Of a DNA stretch of 39,322 nucleotides, positions 1-7,939 are shown piece by piece. How positions within the stretch are numbered: the stretch's first letter is position 1; each line of letters begins with the position of its first letter. Source of the stretch: a virus; IMG/VR virus record IMGVR_UViG_3300044961_000226, positions 1 to 39,322 of that record, one strand, 5' to 3'. Both the position numbers and the translations under genes were made by a program. The notes beneath the pieces are model-generated. The model was not told the origin of the DNA, ran no database searches, and saw only the letters and a list, made by a program, of their open reading frames with translations.

Positions 1-285
1 TTTGAACATAATCGCCGGCATGGATGTCTTACCTGTGCCCTGCGGACCAATCACGATCATCATCCAGTCAACCTTAGTCCCAGGACTGGCCATGCGAGCA
101 CAAGCTGAGATCAACCATTTACTCGCCACCTCCCTCACATACGGAGTATCGGAGCATCCCCAATAATCGCACAGCCAAGTATCTAATCGGGCAACGCCAT
201 CCCAGCGGAGACTTTGTATCCACTCAAGCATGGGCGATCGCTGATTAGTTTTCGCCAATGCTTGGATGCATGAGTAAACTAGACG
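1..285. repeat. Terminal overlap copy A (partner 39038-39322)
   Basis: These 285 bases recur at the right end with nine substitutions (window positions 127, 130, 137-139, 142, 258, 279 and 281) and no indels. The reading frame of the primase-helicase stays open through both copies. The simplest reading is a circular or circularly permuted genome assembled with a polymorphic overlap, not a true direct terminal repeat, because the repeat lies in the middle of a gene. Confidence 0.85.
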
Positions 286-1302
286 GGTGTTGACTTTCTC
301 GAAACCGAAATTGTACTGGAAATGATTGGCGATATCCATCTCAGTCTTATCGGGAACGGCAGGTTTATCGCCCACCATCACGACATTTGTGTCTAAGTTT
401 CGCCAAATCTTTGGGAACGCGGGGTGAGCTTCCAGCAGTCGCATCACATTGGCTGAGTGTTGATAGACTGTAATCTTTCCATCTTCACTTTTCTTAAACG
501 CGAGGTTGTAATCCCTCACCAGTGAAACAATGGTTTGAGCTAAGTCCCCACTACTTAGCTCTGGGATCTGAGCGAATTGAGTCCCAGCTTCTGGTCCCCA
601 ACTGACTAACAAATCGTCAATCTTGCCTCCAGGATTAAGTATCTTTGCTGAGATACCGAGTTTCCCCAGAGCCTGTACGAAAGTTCCGTATGCTTTGTTG
701 ATATCGTAGCGTTGGATGTCACCGTCGGGTATAATGACCAAATTGGACCATTTACCACGACTAATCAAATCTAATATCCAAGGATGTACCTCGCCACTAC
801 CGTCGGGTGATGTCCACATATGACATCCACCGATGCCAAATGCAGGAACATTAAGATATTTGATGACCGCAGCAGTTTTCTTTTCGCCCTCACAACAATA
901 AATCGTGTCCCCTGTCATGCAGTGTATTCGCGGGGGAATGTACGGGATGTAAGACGGAAGTCCCGCTTTGTTCAATTCTTCGCTACTCGGCTGGCTGTAG
1001 CGGATCGCTTTAGACATGGGCGGATACTTGTATCGCGCCCGATGCATCGTGATGTATCCTGAGGAGTCTGTAAGTACATCACCATCGAGATCGTAGTATG
1101 GGATCACATACCCGGCCTCAGCGCCGCGTGCCAAACGCATCATTGGGTGAGCGTAGGCTTGTATATCGTCAGGTTCTAGTCCAGAACGGGCGAGATCCTC
1201 CAGCATGAACTCTTCATTCTTTTGAGAGTCCGATTCGAAAAATTGAGTTTCAACTACATTGGGAATTTTAAAGGGTCGAAATCTAGCGACAGACTGTTGC
1301 AT
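1..1302 (-). CDS. Primase-helicase, N-terminal part (continues at 38348-39322)
   Basis: This is the first 434 codons of a gene that runs off the left edge and continues in frame at 39037 down to 38348, giving about 663 residues in the closed circle. Visible motifs are a Toprim/DUF3854-like EGEKK at residues 138-142, PDGD at 192-195 and a Walker A GPQGTGKT at 419-426. The layout matches phage VirE/D5-type primase-helicases: a Toprim-like half that acts in primer synthesis and a P-loop half that acts as a helicase or loader. The ATG at 1302 is the first start in an otherwise open frame. It faces away from the plus-strand early genes, so 1303-1441 should carry divergent promoters. Confident as a replication protein; the exact primer-synthesis mechanism is inferred from the family. 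Confidence 0.85.
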   Translation of the reverse strand, partial: MQQSVARFRPFKIPNVVETQFFESDSQKNEEFMLEDLARSGLEPDDIQAYAHPMMRLARGAEAGYVIPYYDLDGDVLTDSSGYITMHRARYKYPPMSKAIRYSQPSSEELNKAGLPSYIPYIPPRIHCMTGDTIYCCEGEKKTAAVIKYLNVPAFGIGGCHMWTSPDGSGEVHPWILDLISRGKWSNLVIIPDGDIQRYDINKAYGTFVQALGKLGISAKILNPGGKIDDLLVSWGPEAGTQFAQIPELSSGDLAQTIVSLVRDYNLAFKKSEDGKITVYQHSANVMRLLEAHPAFPKIWRNLDTNVVMVGDKPAVPDKTEMDIANHFQYNFGFEKVNTRLVYSCIQALAKTNQRSPMLEWIQSLRWDGVARLDTWLCDYWGCSDTPYVREVASKWLISACARMASPGTKVDWMMIVIGPQGTGKTSMPAIMFK

Positions 1303-1441
1303 CACAGTTCGCCTGAGGGGGTTACGTGGCGGGGTTGTATAGTGTGCGCCGCGCCCCTACCACGAGCAATCCACGCTTGCTAGGAGGTTGCCGACCGCGC
1401 ATACTGCCACCCATACCGCAACACAAAGGAGGCTAATGGTC
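1303..1441. other. Divergent intergenic spacer
   Basis: This 139-base spacer lies between the minus-strand primase-helicase and the first plus-strand gene. It must hold leaders for both directions. No clear pair of -10 and -35 boxes was found. A strong AAAGGAGG ribosome-binding site at about 1425-1432 serves the gene starting at 1442. Confidence 0.5.
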
Positions 1442-1849
1442 ATGAGCAACGGGATGTTGGAGCACATTGAGGAAGTCAGGAGTCAGATGGAGCGGAATGC
1501 CGCTGGACTCAAGAAACTGGTGACAGATCACACTGATTTGTTTGACAATCTTGTCAGTTTGGGAATTGAGCCTTACTGCACTCTGCGTGACAGGGATATG
1601 AACGTTTCCTTCGCCGGTGACTACGCGCTCATGAAGCAGGTATGGGCAATTCTGCGTAAGAACGGATTCGTGCCGTACAGCAATCCCCAAGATACCAAGC
1701 TGACTGCATTCAGCACTTGGTTTGAGAAGGAGGGCTATTGCAGGATCTGGTTTAACTTCACCAGCACTGTTTGCAGGCGCGTTAAGGTCGGAACCAAGAT
1801 GCAGGAGGTCGATGTTTACGAAATCCAGTGCGGTGAGGAGTCTGAATGA
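1442..1849 (+). CDS. Hypothetical protein, 135 aa
   Basis: Unrecognised soluble protein. The N-terminal third is charged and helical, and the C-terminal half looks beta-rich with several aromatic residues (IWFNFTSTV region). An upstream in-frame TTG at 1388 could extend it, but its shine-dalgarno-like sequence touches the codon. The ATG at 1442 lies nine bases after GGAGG and is preferred; the ATG at 1436 is only three bases from it. The gene opens the plus-strand early region and overlaps the next start by four bases (ATGA), which implies translational coupling. Function unknown. Confidence 0.7.
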   Translation: MSNGMLEHIEEVRSQMERNAAGLKKLVTDHTDLFDNLVSLGIEPYCTLRDRDMNVSFAGDYALMKQVWAILRKNGFVPYSNPQDTKLTAFSTWFEKEGYCRIWFNFTSTVCRRVKVGTKMQEVDVYEIQCGEESE

Positions 1850-2154
1850 GCGGCACACTGATCATAATTCCGACGGAAGCAGCCCCTCCCAAAGAAATCA
1901 GGGTTGAGTCACGAACTCCAAGCTACGATCTACTCCGTTCTAGTGTGGGCGGTCTTATTCAACCTGTGAAAGTTCGCTGGAATGGAGTGGTGCGTCAGGC
2001 ATACGTCAACGAAGAGGGGATACCCCTTAACTTACCACTGAATCGCACGGCGCGAAAGCTGATTGCAGACTACTACCGAACTTCGTACCTGAACATACAG
2101 GAAATCTCTGGCCCGATGGCAATTTGGGTTCCCGACAAAAGGAGTAAGAAGTGA
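1846..2154 (+). CDS. DUF3846-like protein, 102 aa
   Basis: The middle of this protein (GG-IQPV, then YVNEEG, then LPLNRTAR) and the end (I-GPMAIW) follow the DUF3846 pattern: short phage and plasmid proteins with a conserved N-E-x-G-K/I-P/L-LPLN core. The biochemical role of that family is not known to me. It starts in an ATGA overlap with the preceding gene and ends with TGA overlapping the next start, so it belongs to a tightly coupled set of small early genes. Confidence 0.7.
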   Translation: MSGTLIIIPTEAAPPKEIRVESRTPSYDLLRSSVGGLIQPVKVRWNGVVRQAYVNEEGIPLNLPLNRTARKLIADYYRTSYLNIQEISGPMAIWVPDKRSKK

Positions 2155-2447
2155 TGTATCCGCAGAGTACGGCACAGATTGTGGAAGATGGGTTCATAAA
2201 CACGATCAGAAAGAGTAAGTCTGACCAAGAATTCTTTTGCCGAATGTCGTCTCGAGCATTGAAGTCGATGCACGACTACATGGGTCGTGATCTCATCGAG
2301 AAAATGTCGCGGGGAATGGATATTTCTGATGAGTACCTCAACACAATGCTGTTCTCCAAGTTGGTCATTCTCTACTTTGATTGTGCTGGTGATTGGGACA
2401 AGATGGAACAGAGGATTAAGGACAAAATGAGGGGATTCAAATCATGA
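2154..2447 (+). CDS. Hypothetical protein, 97 aa
   Basis: Unrecognised, mainly helical, with many Met, Lys and acidic residues. A GTG at 2151 lies directly before the ATG at 2154. The ATG is preferred because the GGAG at 2141-2144 is nine bases away and the previous stop overlaps it (TGATG). It overlaps the next gene by ATGA. It sits among small early genes upstream of the replication block, where host-takeover or accessory proteins are usual, but nothing in the sequence shows a function. Confidence 0.65.
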   Translation: MYPQSTAQIVEDGFINTIRKSKSDQEFFCRMSSRALKSMHDYMGRDLIEKMSRGMDISDEYLNTMLFSKLVILYFDCAGDWDKMEQRIKDKMRGFKS

Positions 2448-2629
2448 ATCAGCTAGAGAAAATGCAAGAACTCGAACGCAGGGTCGCAGCAAAAAATCGC
2501 ATGGATGAAATACGAAACGAACTGCGCCTCACCACAGATCCACACCTGCGAATATCTCTGATTCGCGAGTATAGAAATCTTGAGGACACTGTGTTGAAGC
2601 CTTGCGCCGGAGCGCCGACTATTGTATAA
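2444..2629 (+). CDS. Hypothetical small coiled-coil protein, 61 aa
   Basis: A short charged helical protein with heptad-like leucines (LEKMQELERR, then IRNELRL), probably a single coiled coil. It starts by ATGA overlap with the preceding gene. Its last codons overlap a -10 box for the next transcript, so transcription can restart here. Function unknown. Confidence 0.55.
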   Translation: MNQLEKMQELERRVAAKNRMDEIRNELRLTTDPHLRISLIREYRNLEDTVLKPCAGAPTIV

Positions 2630-2630
2630 T
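2602..2630 (+). promoter_or_regulatory. Candidate sigma70 promoter
   Basis: TTGCGC at 2602-2607 is followed after 17 bases by a perfect TATAAT at 2625-2630. It lies about 45 bases before the ATG at 2676, at the end of the preceding small gene. The -10 and spacer are good and the -35 is weak. No phage RNA polymerase gene is present, so host polymerase use is expected. Confidence 0.55.
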
Positions 2631-2675
2631 ACCCTTCCGCCCCCGCAGTGGGGACGGGTAACCTAGGAGTCAAGT

Positions 2676-3419
2676 ATGTCAAGTACCCTTCCTGTGAACT
2701 GGCAAGACGAACTGGCGAAGCAAGCACGCGACGTTGCAGCACTTGAGCGACCGAGTGTTTCTAACATCAACATTCGCGGCGGCGTGATGCTTTACCAGAA
2801 TCAACCTGTACCGGGCAACCGGATGCAGGTTATAATCCTTCAGCACTCGTTCCTTCGTCGATATTACTCTAAGAAGTTCAACCCCCAGGAGATTCAGTCT
2901 CCCGACTGCTTCTCTATCTCCCTCACGGGGGAAGACATGCGCCCGCATGAGAACATCACCAATCCCATCAACCCTACCTGTGATGACTGTCCGTTTAATC
3001 AGTGGGGCAGTGACAAAGAAGGGCAGAGCGGCAAGGGGAAGAAGTGTAAGGAGTCTCGCCGGTTCGCGATGATCCCAGCATCCAGTCTTGAGGCGGGTAA
3101 CGTTCGCAAAGCTGAGATGGCTGTGCTCTCCATTCCCGCAACGTCTATTAAGAACTGGAGTAATTACGTCAACGCGGTTGCCGCTGAGTTCCAGCGCCCA
3201 CCGTTCGCCGTCATTACCGAAGTGTCTCTTGTCCCCAATCCGCGAACTCAGTTTGAAATCAAATTTGACTACCGCGGATCGGTGAAGGAGGAACACCTGG
3301 GAGACGTGTATGCTCGTGTAGACAATGCAATCAGGGTTCTGGAGCAGCCGTATGAAGAACCGGGGTCAGAAAAGCAAGAAACTCCGCCGGCAAGCGACGG
3401 AAAGAAAAAGAAATATTGA
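2676..3419 (+). CDS. Candidate ssDNA-binding / DNA-metabolism protein, 247 aa
   Basis: This protein sits alone in a promoter-terminator unit just before the DNA polymerase. It has a central Cys cluster (C-D-D-C-P, then K-K-C-K about 16 residues later) that could bind zinc, beta-rich flanks and a Pro/Lys-rich tail. The position and size fit a phage single-strand DNA-binding or recombination-mediator protein, but the C-terminus is basic (GKKKKY), not acidic as in gp2.5 or bacterial SSB. The function is therefore inferred mainly from context. The ATG at 2676 has an AGGAG about eight bases upstream. Confidence 0.6.
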   Translation: MSSTLPVNWQDELAKQARDVAALERPSVSNINIRGGVMLYQNQPVPGNRMQVIILQHSFLRRYYSKKFNPQEIQSPDCFSISLTGEDMRPHENITNPINPTCDDCPFNQWGSDKEGQSGKGKKCKESRRFAMIPASSLEAGNVRKAEMAVLSIPATSIKNWSNYVNAVAAEFQRPPFAVITEVSLVPNPRTQFEIKFDYRGSVKEEHLGDVYARVDNAIRVLEQPYEEPGSEKQETPPASDGKKKKY

Positions 3420-3426
3420 TTCTGAG

Positions 3427-3449
3427 GGCCTCCGAAAGGAGGCCTTTTT
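3427..3449 (+). terminator. Rho-independent terminator
   Basis: A seven-base stem GGCCTCC / GGAGGCC with a GAAA tetraloop is followed by five T at 3445-3449. It lies eight bases after the stop of the 2676-3419 gene, so this gene is at least partly a separate transcript from the polymerase operon. Confidence 0.85.
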
Positions 3450-3514
3450 AATCTGTGCTCGCGAAACACGACGTTCTAAGCGGGAACGACGTAAGTATAG
3501 GGAATTCTTACACG

Positions 3515-5371
3515 ATGACGATCACACCCCCGATTACGATTGACTTTGAAACTGAGGCCATAGAAGGAAATCCCATCACCAATCCACCGAAGCCTGTGGG
3601 CGTCGCCATGTACATTCCCGGTAGAGACCCTTTCTACCTCTCGTGGGGGCATCCAGGCGAGAACAACACTACATTCGCCGCCGCGCATGAGTACCTTAAG
3701 AAGATAAGGAACTCGAAGCAGCCGATTCTATTCCACAATGCTTCGTTTGATTTATCTGTGTGGAACCATTGGTTCTGCAATGCGAAATGGCACTGGCTGG
3801 ACCAATCGTGGCGTCGCGTACACGATACAATGTATCTGTTGTTTCTGGACGATCCGTACTCAACTAACTTGTCGTTGAAACCCAATGCGGAGAAGTATCT
3901 CAACCTTCCCCCAGCGGAACAGGATGAGCTACACGCCTGGATCCTGAAAAATGTACCCGAGGCTACGCGAAAAACAGCAGGAGCGTACATTGCTCGCGCC
4001 CCTGCTGATCTTGTTGGGAAATACGCGATTGGCGACGTAGTCCGGACAAGACAATTGTTTGATTTACTCTACGCTAAGATCGTAGAAAAAGACATGGTGA
4101 AAGCGTATGAACGCGAGCAAAGGCTCTTCCCTATTCTATTCAATGGTACTATTGATGGCATACGGCTTGACCGTTCTACTCTTGAATACCACACTGAAGT
4201 CTACGAAAAGTGTTTGTCTGTTGGTCGTGATCGCCTTGCTAAGTTTCTGGGGAGCGGTGATTCTATTCATTATAGCGACGATGCATTGGCTGATGCGCTA
4301 GAAAAAGCCGGAGCAGTCAAGGAGTGGACCATAACCAAGACGGGAAAACGGTCTATGTCCAAGGACAACCTTAAGATCCTGATTCCGGAAGTCAAGATCT
4401 TAATGGACTACAACAGTGTTCTTGAGACTTCTCTGCAAACATTCATGCGCCCGTGGCTAGAGTTTTCAGCTAAGGATGGTAGACTTCACCCGAACTGGAA
4501 TCAGGTTAGGCAGGCACGGGATGATAGAGGGCATTCAAAAGGAACGCGCACCGGACGGTTGTCCTCTGACAGTCCAAACTTTCAGAATGTTCCGTCCGAA
4601 TATACACTGCCGACCGGTGAACCGCTGCCTGTTCCAGAGGGGTTACATCCACCGCCTTGCATGCGACGGTATTGTCTCCCAGAAGTTGGTCACGTATGGC
4701 TCAAACGTGACTTCTCATCACAAGAGATACGTATCCTTGCGCACTTCGAGGACGGAACACTTGCAGAAGCGTACCGGGCGGATCCAAACCTAGATCCGCA
4801 TGAGCTTGCTCGGCAGTTGATCTATGGTATCATCAACATCCTGTTTGCTAGAAAATCAGTTAAGATAACAGGATTTTCGCTAATCTACGGCACAGGAGTC
4901 GCAGCTCTTTCAGGACAGCTGAATACCAGCTATGAAGAAGCCTACCAGATTAAGAACAGCTATCTGGCAGCATTCCCTGCGGTTAGGGAACTCATGGACG
5001 ACGTACAGCGTCGCGGGAAGAGTGGACAGCCGATACGAACGTGGGGCGGTCGTATCTATTTTGCTGAAGCTCCGAAGGAAGTCAATGGTAGGTGGATGGA
5101 TTTTGCATACAAGCTCCTCAATTACCTGATTCAAGGCAGTGCAGCAGACCAAACCAAGGAGTCCATCTGCGACTGGGCAGACAATCGCAAATGGCACGAC
5201 ATATTCCTTGCCACTGTTCACGATGAAATTAACATCAGCGCCCCCGAAGAATGCTGGCGAGATAGTATGCAGCGGCTCGCAAACGCGATGAACGCAGACC
5301 GCTTTGATGTGCCCATGCTCAGCGAAGGGTACATGGGTCATAACTGGCACGAACTGGAGAAGGTAGAGTGA
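3515..5371 (+). CDS. DNA polymerase I-like (family A) replicative polymerase
   Basis: Replicates phage DNA. An N-terminal 3'-5' exonuclease carries Exo I D10-x-E12, Exo II with N75 and D79, and Exo III YAIGD at about 170-174. The polymerase half carries motif A DFSSQEIR at about 399, motif B R-x3-K-x3-F-x3-YG at 446-459, and motif C VHDE at about 568-571. There is no 5'-3' exonuclease domain. The residue matching E. coli Phe762 is Phe. The frame is open from 3455, but homology to the exonuclease begins right after the ATG at 3515, which has AGGGA eleven bases upstream. It ends in a GTGA overlap with the nuclease gene. Confidence 0.95.
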   Translation: MTITPPITIDFETEAIEGNPITNPPKPVGVAMYIPGRDPFYLSWGHPGENNTTFAAAHEYLKKIRNSKQPILFHNASFDLSVWNHWFCNAKWHWLDQSWRRVHDTMYLLFLDDPYSTNLSLKPNAEKYLNLPPAEQDELHAWILKNVPEATRKTAGAYIARAPADLVGKYAIGDVVRTRQLFDLLYAKIVEKDMVKAYEREQRLFPILFNGTIDGIRLDRSTLEYHTEVYEKCLSVGRDRLAKFLGSGDSIHYSDDALADALEKAGAVKEWTITKTGKRSMSKDNLKILIPEVKILMDYNSVLETSLQTFMRPWLEFSAKDGRLHPNWNQVRQARDDRGHSKGTRTGRLSSDSPNFQNVPSEYTLPTGEPLPVPEGLHPPPCMRRYCLPEVGHVWLKRDFSSQEIRILAHFEDGTLAEAYRADPNLDPHELARQLIYGIINILFARKSVKITGFSLIYGTGVAALSGQLNTSYEEAYQIKNSYLAAFPAVRELMDDVQRRGKSGQPIRTWGGRIYFAEAPKEVNGRWMDFAYKLLNYLIQGSAADQTKESICDWADNRKWHDIFLATVHDEINISAPEECWRDSMQRLANAMNADRFDVPMLSEGYMGHNWHELEKVE

Positions 5372-6009
5372 GCACTTGGTCTCTTTCGCGGCTTGGTACA
5401 TTTGAAAAATGTCAAGCTCAGTACAAGTATCGGTATATTGATCAGATACCGACCCCAAAGTCTACTTCTGCTCAGCGCGGTATAGACACCCACAAGATCG
5501 TTGAGGACTTCCTGCTTGGGAACGTACCATCTCTCCCGGACGAACTCAGCTTCTACAGTCAATTCCTAACTTCATTAAAGAACGCAGGAGTCCACGCAGA
5601 GATCAAACTTGGCGTTGATCGTTCTTGGTCTCCAGTGAGTTGGGATAATGAAGCCGTATGGGGACGTGCAGTTCTGGATGCACTTCACATAAATGGGAGC
5701 GTGGCAAATGTCTACGACTGGAAAACGGGGAAGCCGTATCCGGAACACGACGATCAGAAAGAACTATACGCTGCCTTCGTCTTTTCCAACTACCCTGAAG
5801 TACAGCGAGTCAACTCATTTCACACCTATCTTGACTCCAGGAAGACGATCCCAAAGGTCTTTGATAGACCTGATCTTACAGGGATTGTTGAACGATGGAC
5901 TGATAGAGTACGAAGAATGGAAGAAGCTCAGATGTTCATCCCGAACCCAACCTTCTCATGTACATATTGTCCGTTCTCGCGAGCGAAAGGAGGACCATGT
6001 CGGTTTTAA
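5368..6009 (+). CDS. PD-(D/E)XK nuclease, RecB/Cas4-like, 213 aa
   Basis: A probable DNA exonuclease for recombination or DNA processing. The PD-(D/E)XK core is visible: H42 in RGIDTHKIVED, D104, DWKTGK with D117 and K119, and Q130 in motif QxxxY. Four cysteines are placed as in iron-sulfur AddB/Cas4 nucleases: C15 near the start and C198, C201 and C211 at the end. The start is a GTG coupled to the polymerase stop (GTGA). It overlaps the VRR-NUC gene by 13 bases, so polymerase and nucleases should be co-expressed. No CRISPR array or other cas gene is present, so a CRISPR role is not suggested. Confidence 0.85.
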   Translation: MSTWSLSRLGTFEKCQAQYKYRYIDQIPTPKSTSAQRGIDTHKIVEDFLLGNVPSLPDELSFYSQFLTSLKNAGVHAEIKLGVDRSWSPVSWDNEAVWGRAVLDALHINGSVANVYDWKTGKPYPEHDDQKELYAAFVFSNYPEVQRVNSFHTYLDSRKTIPKVFDRPDLTGIVERWTDRVRRMEEAQMFIPNPTFSCTYCPFSRAKGGPCRF

Positions 6010-6443
6010 GAGAATCAAGGATTGAAGAGGATGTATTCAAATGGGCAAAGAGAAGGAAAATCAAAGTTTGCAAAGTCCAGTTTGTGGAGACTGGCCATCC
6101 CGACCGACTCTTCATCCTGCAAAATGGACTACACGTCTGGATAGAATTCAAAAGGCCCGGAGAAGTTCCGAGTCGTCTTCAGTACTACCGTATTCGGGAG
6201 CTCCAAAATCTAGGCGCAGTGGCAACGTGGACGGACGACGCAGATGACGCAATCAAATTTCTGGAGACCCAAGCCCTATCAGAAAAGAGCAATTTCACTC
6301 CTCCTGTCCCAAGCTTCTGGAGGATTGTTCCTAGATCCAGGGTTAGGAAAGACCAGCACCGTGCTCGCTACATTTCTGATTTTGAAGAATCAGAATCTGG
6401 CGAAGAAAATGCTGATTATAGCTCCCCTACGTCCAGTGTATAA
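5997..6443 (+). CDS. VRR-NUC domain nuclease, 148 aa
   Basis: A small nuclease of the VRR-NUC (PD-(D/E)XK-like) family, often linked to Holliday-junction or structure-specific cleavage. Key residues are G33-H-P-D36, then I-E50-F-K52 and Q62. The ATG at 5997 follows AAAGGAGG and is preferred over upstream starts. The family core ends near residue 92. The remaining 56 residues are encoded entirely inside the start of the helicase gene in another frame, a 200-base same-strand overlap. That C-terminal tail is low in hydrophobic content and may be only tolerated read-through. Confidence 0.85.
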   Translation: MSVLRESRIEEDVFKWAKRRKIKVCKVQFVETGHPDRLFILQNGLHVWIEFKRPGEVPSRLQYYRIRELQNLGAVATWTDDADDAIKFLETQALSEKSNFTPPVPSFWRIVPRSRVRKDQHRARYISDFEESESGEENADYSSPTSSV

Positions 6444-7617
6444 AGTCTGGCCGGACGAAATAAAGAAATGGGAAGAATTCAAAGACCTCACGTACGCGAT
6501 TCTGCATGGACCCAACAAGGAACGGAACCTGAGAAGCGATGTTGATATTTACATCATAAATCCGGAGGGTTTGAAATGGCTGTTCGCAGATCATACAAAA
6601 AGACCTCAGTTCGACGTACTGTGCGTAGACGAGTCAACAAAATTCAAGGATTCACAAACTCAGAGATTCAAACTCTTGAAGACGCACTTGCCATACTTCA
6701 AACGGCGTTGGATCCTAACAGGAACTCCGCACCCGAATGGTTTAGAAGATCTCTTCGGCCAAGTCTATATAATGGACTTGGGAAGGTCTTTAGGGCGCTT
6801 TATAACCCATTTCCGAAACAAATTCTTCGAAAGGGACGGATGGAGCATGTACTCCTGGCGTCCAAAACACGGCGCGTATCAAGAGGTAGTGGAAAAGATA
6901 AGCCCTCTTGTCATACGTCTGTCCGCGGAGGATCACCTGGAGATGCCCAGCTTGATTTCTTCGACGCTGGAGGTAGAACTACCCCCGGAGGCCAAGAGAA
7001 TATATAAGGAAATTGAAGACGATTTCATTACTGAGGTAGATCAAGGAACAATTGTTGCTAGTAACGTGGCGGTCGCTGGTGTAAAATGCAGGCAAGTAGC
7101 TAACGGGGCGATTTACCACGAAGACAAGGTGATACATGTCCACGATGCAAAGATTGATGCTTTGGAAGAGCTCATTGAGGGATTGTGTGGAAAACCGGTC
7201 TTGGTTCTATATGAGTTCAGACACGACCTTGAGCGAATCCAGTCGCGTTTTGGTCCTTTGCCGAATCTCGGCAGTGGAGTGTCCCCAAAGCGTATGGAAG
7301 AGATTATTGATCAATTCAATGCTGGGCGGATACCAGTCCTCCTCGGACACCCGGGAAGTATGGCTCATGGACTTAACCTCCAAGAAGCGTGCCATCACAT
7401 CATCTGGTTTAGTATTCCTTGGTCTCTTGAGCTTTATGATCAGGCTGTTGCCCGAGTATATCGGCAAGGTCAACAGTCGGATTCAGTCTTTGTATACCAC
7501 ATCGTATGTAAAGAAACTCTAGACGAAACAGTCATGGAAACATTGGATTCCAAAGACCGAACCCAGCAATCACTATTGAGGTCTATCAGTGAGTACCGTA
7601 AAATACACTTTGACTAA
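6244..7617 (+). CDS. SNF2/superfamily 2 DNA helicase, 457 aa
   Basis: An ATP-dependent DNA translocase or helicase. It has a YQ motif near residue 12, Walker A GLGKT at 33-37, a DEST box near 129, the TGTP motif near 158, and the motif V/VI region (HGLNLQ, then ARVYRQGQ near 400). This pattern is the phage SNF2-like helicase that accompanies polymerase and VRR-NUC genes. The ATG at 6244 lies inside the VRR-NUC frame without a strong ribosome-binding site, so translation is probably coupled. It ends 29 bases inside the next frame. Confidence 0.9.
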   Translation: MTQSNFWRPKPYQKRAISLLLSQASGGLFLDPGLGKTSTVLATFLILKNQNLAKKMLIIAPLRPVYKVWPDEIKKWEEFKDLTYAILHGPNKERNLRSDVDIYIINPEGLKWLFADHTKRPQFDVLCVDESTKFKDSQTQRFKLLKTHLPYFKRRWILTGTPHPNGLEDLFGQVYIMDLGRSLGRFITHFRNKFFERDGWSMYSWRPKHGAYQEVVEKISPLVIRLSAEDHLEMPSLISSTLEVELPPEAKRIYKEIEDDFITEVDQGTIVASNVAVAGVKCRQVANGAIYHEDKVIHVHDAKIDALEELIEGLCGKPVLVLYEFRHDLERIQSRFGPLPNLGSGVSPKRMEEIIDQFNAGRIPVLLGHPGSMAHGLNLQEACHHIIWFSIPWSLELYDQAVARVYRQGQQSDSVFVYHIVCKETLDETVMETLDSKDRTQQSLLRSISEYRKIHFD

Positions 7618-7879
7618 TAAGCCCACAGCTCTTTCTAAAGGTTACGACATACTCATTTGGATAGACGATGACGGAGACATTGTTTGTTCTTCGTTTAGCC
7701 CCAAAGGATTTGAAGTTATGAAAATGATGACAGGAGGATTCTATACTGAGGATACAACTGTCATCATCTGTGTTCACCCGGAAGAGTTTGTTTCCATGTT
7801 ACCTGATAAAACCAGAGTAGGAATCGTTTCACGTGACCACTCTACGGTTACTGAAATGAGCAAAAACATGTTGCAATGA
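7589..7879 (+). CDS. Hypothetical protein, 96 aa
   Basis: Unrecognised acidic protein with IDDDGD near the middle and beta-rich flanks. It starts at a GTG eight bases after GAGG, within the last 29 bases of the helicase gene, so it is coupled to the helicase. It is followed by a short inverted repeat and a new transcription or translation unit. Function unknown. Confidence 0.6.
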   Translation: MSTVKYTLTNKPTALSKGYDILIWIDDDGDIVCSSFSPKGFEVMKMMTGGFYTEDTTVIICVHPEEFVSMLPDKTRVGIVSRDHSTVTEMSKNMLQ

Positions 7880-7899
7880 ATGGTAGACTGTGCTACCAT
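7880..7899. repeat. Short inverted repeat (possible operator or weak terminator)
   Basis: ATGGTAG and CTACCAT form a perfect seven-base dyad with a six-base loop directly after the stop of the preceding gene and 41 bases before the ATG at 7940. There is no T-tract. A TTGCAA at 7871 lies 17 bases before TACCAT, so the dyad could also overlap a promoter. Confidence 0.4.
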
Positions 7900-7939
7900 C
7901 ACTTTGTTGACCCCACCACAACTAAAACGGAGTACGAAA

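Noticed and set aside
2679-3296. A 205-codon minus-strand frame opposite the gene at 2676
   Set aside because: A shadow of the better-supported plus-strand gene, which has a promoter, ribosome-binding site and terminator.
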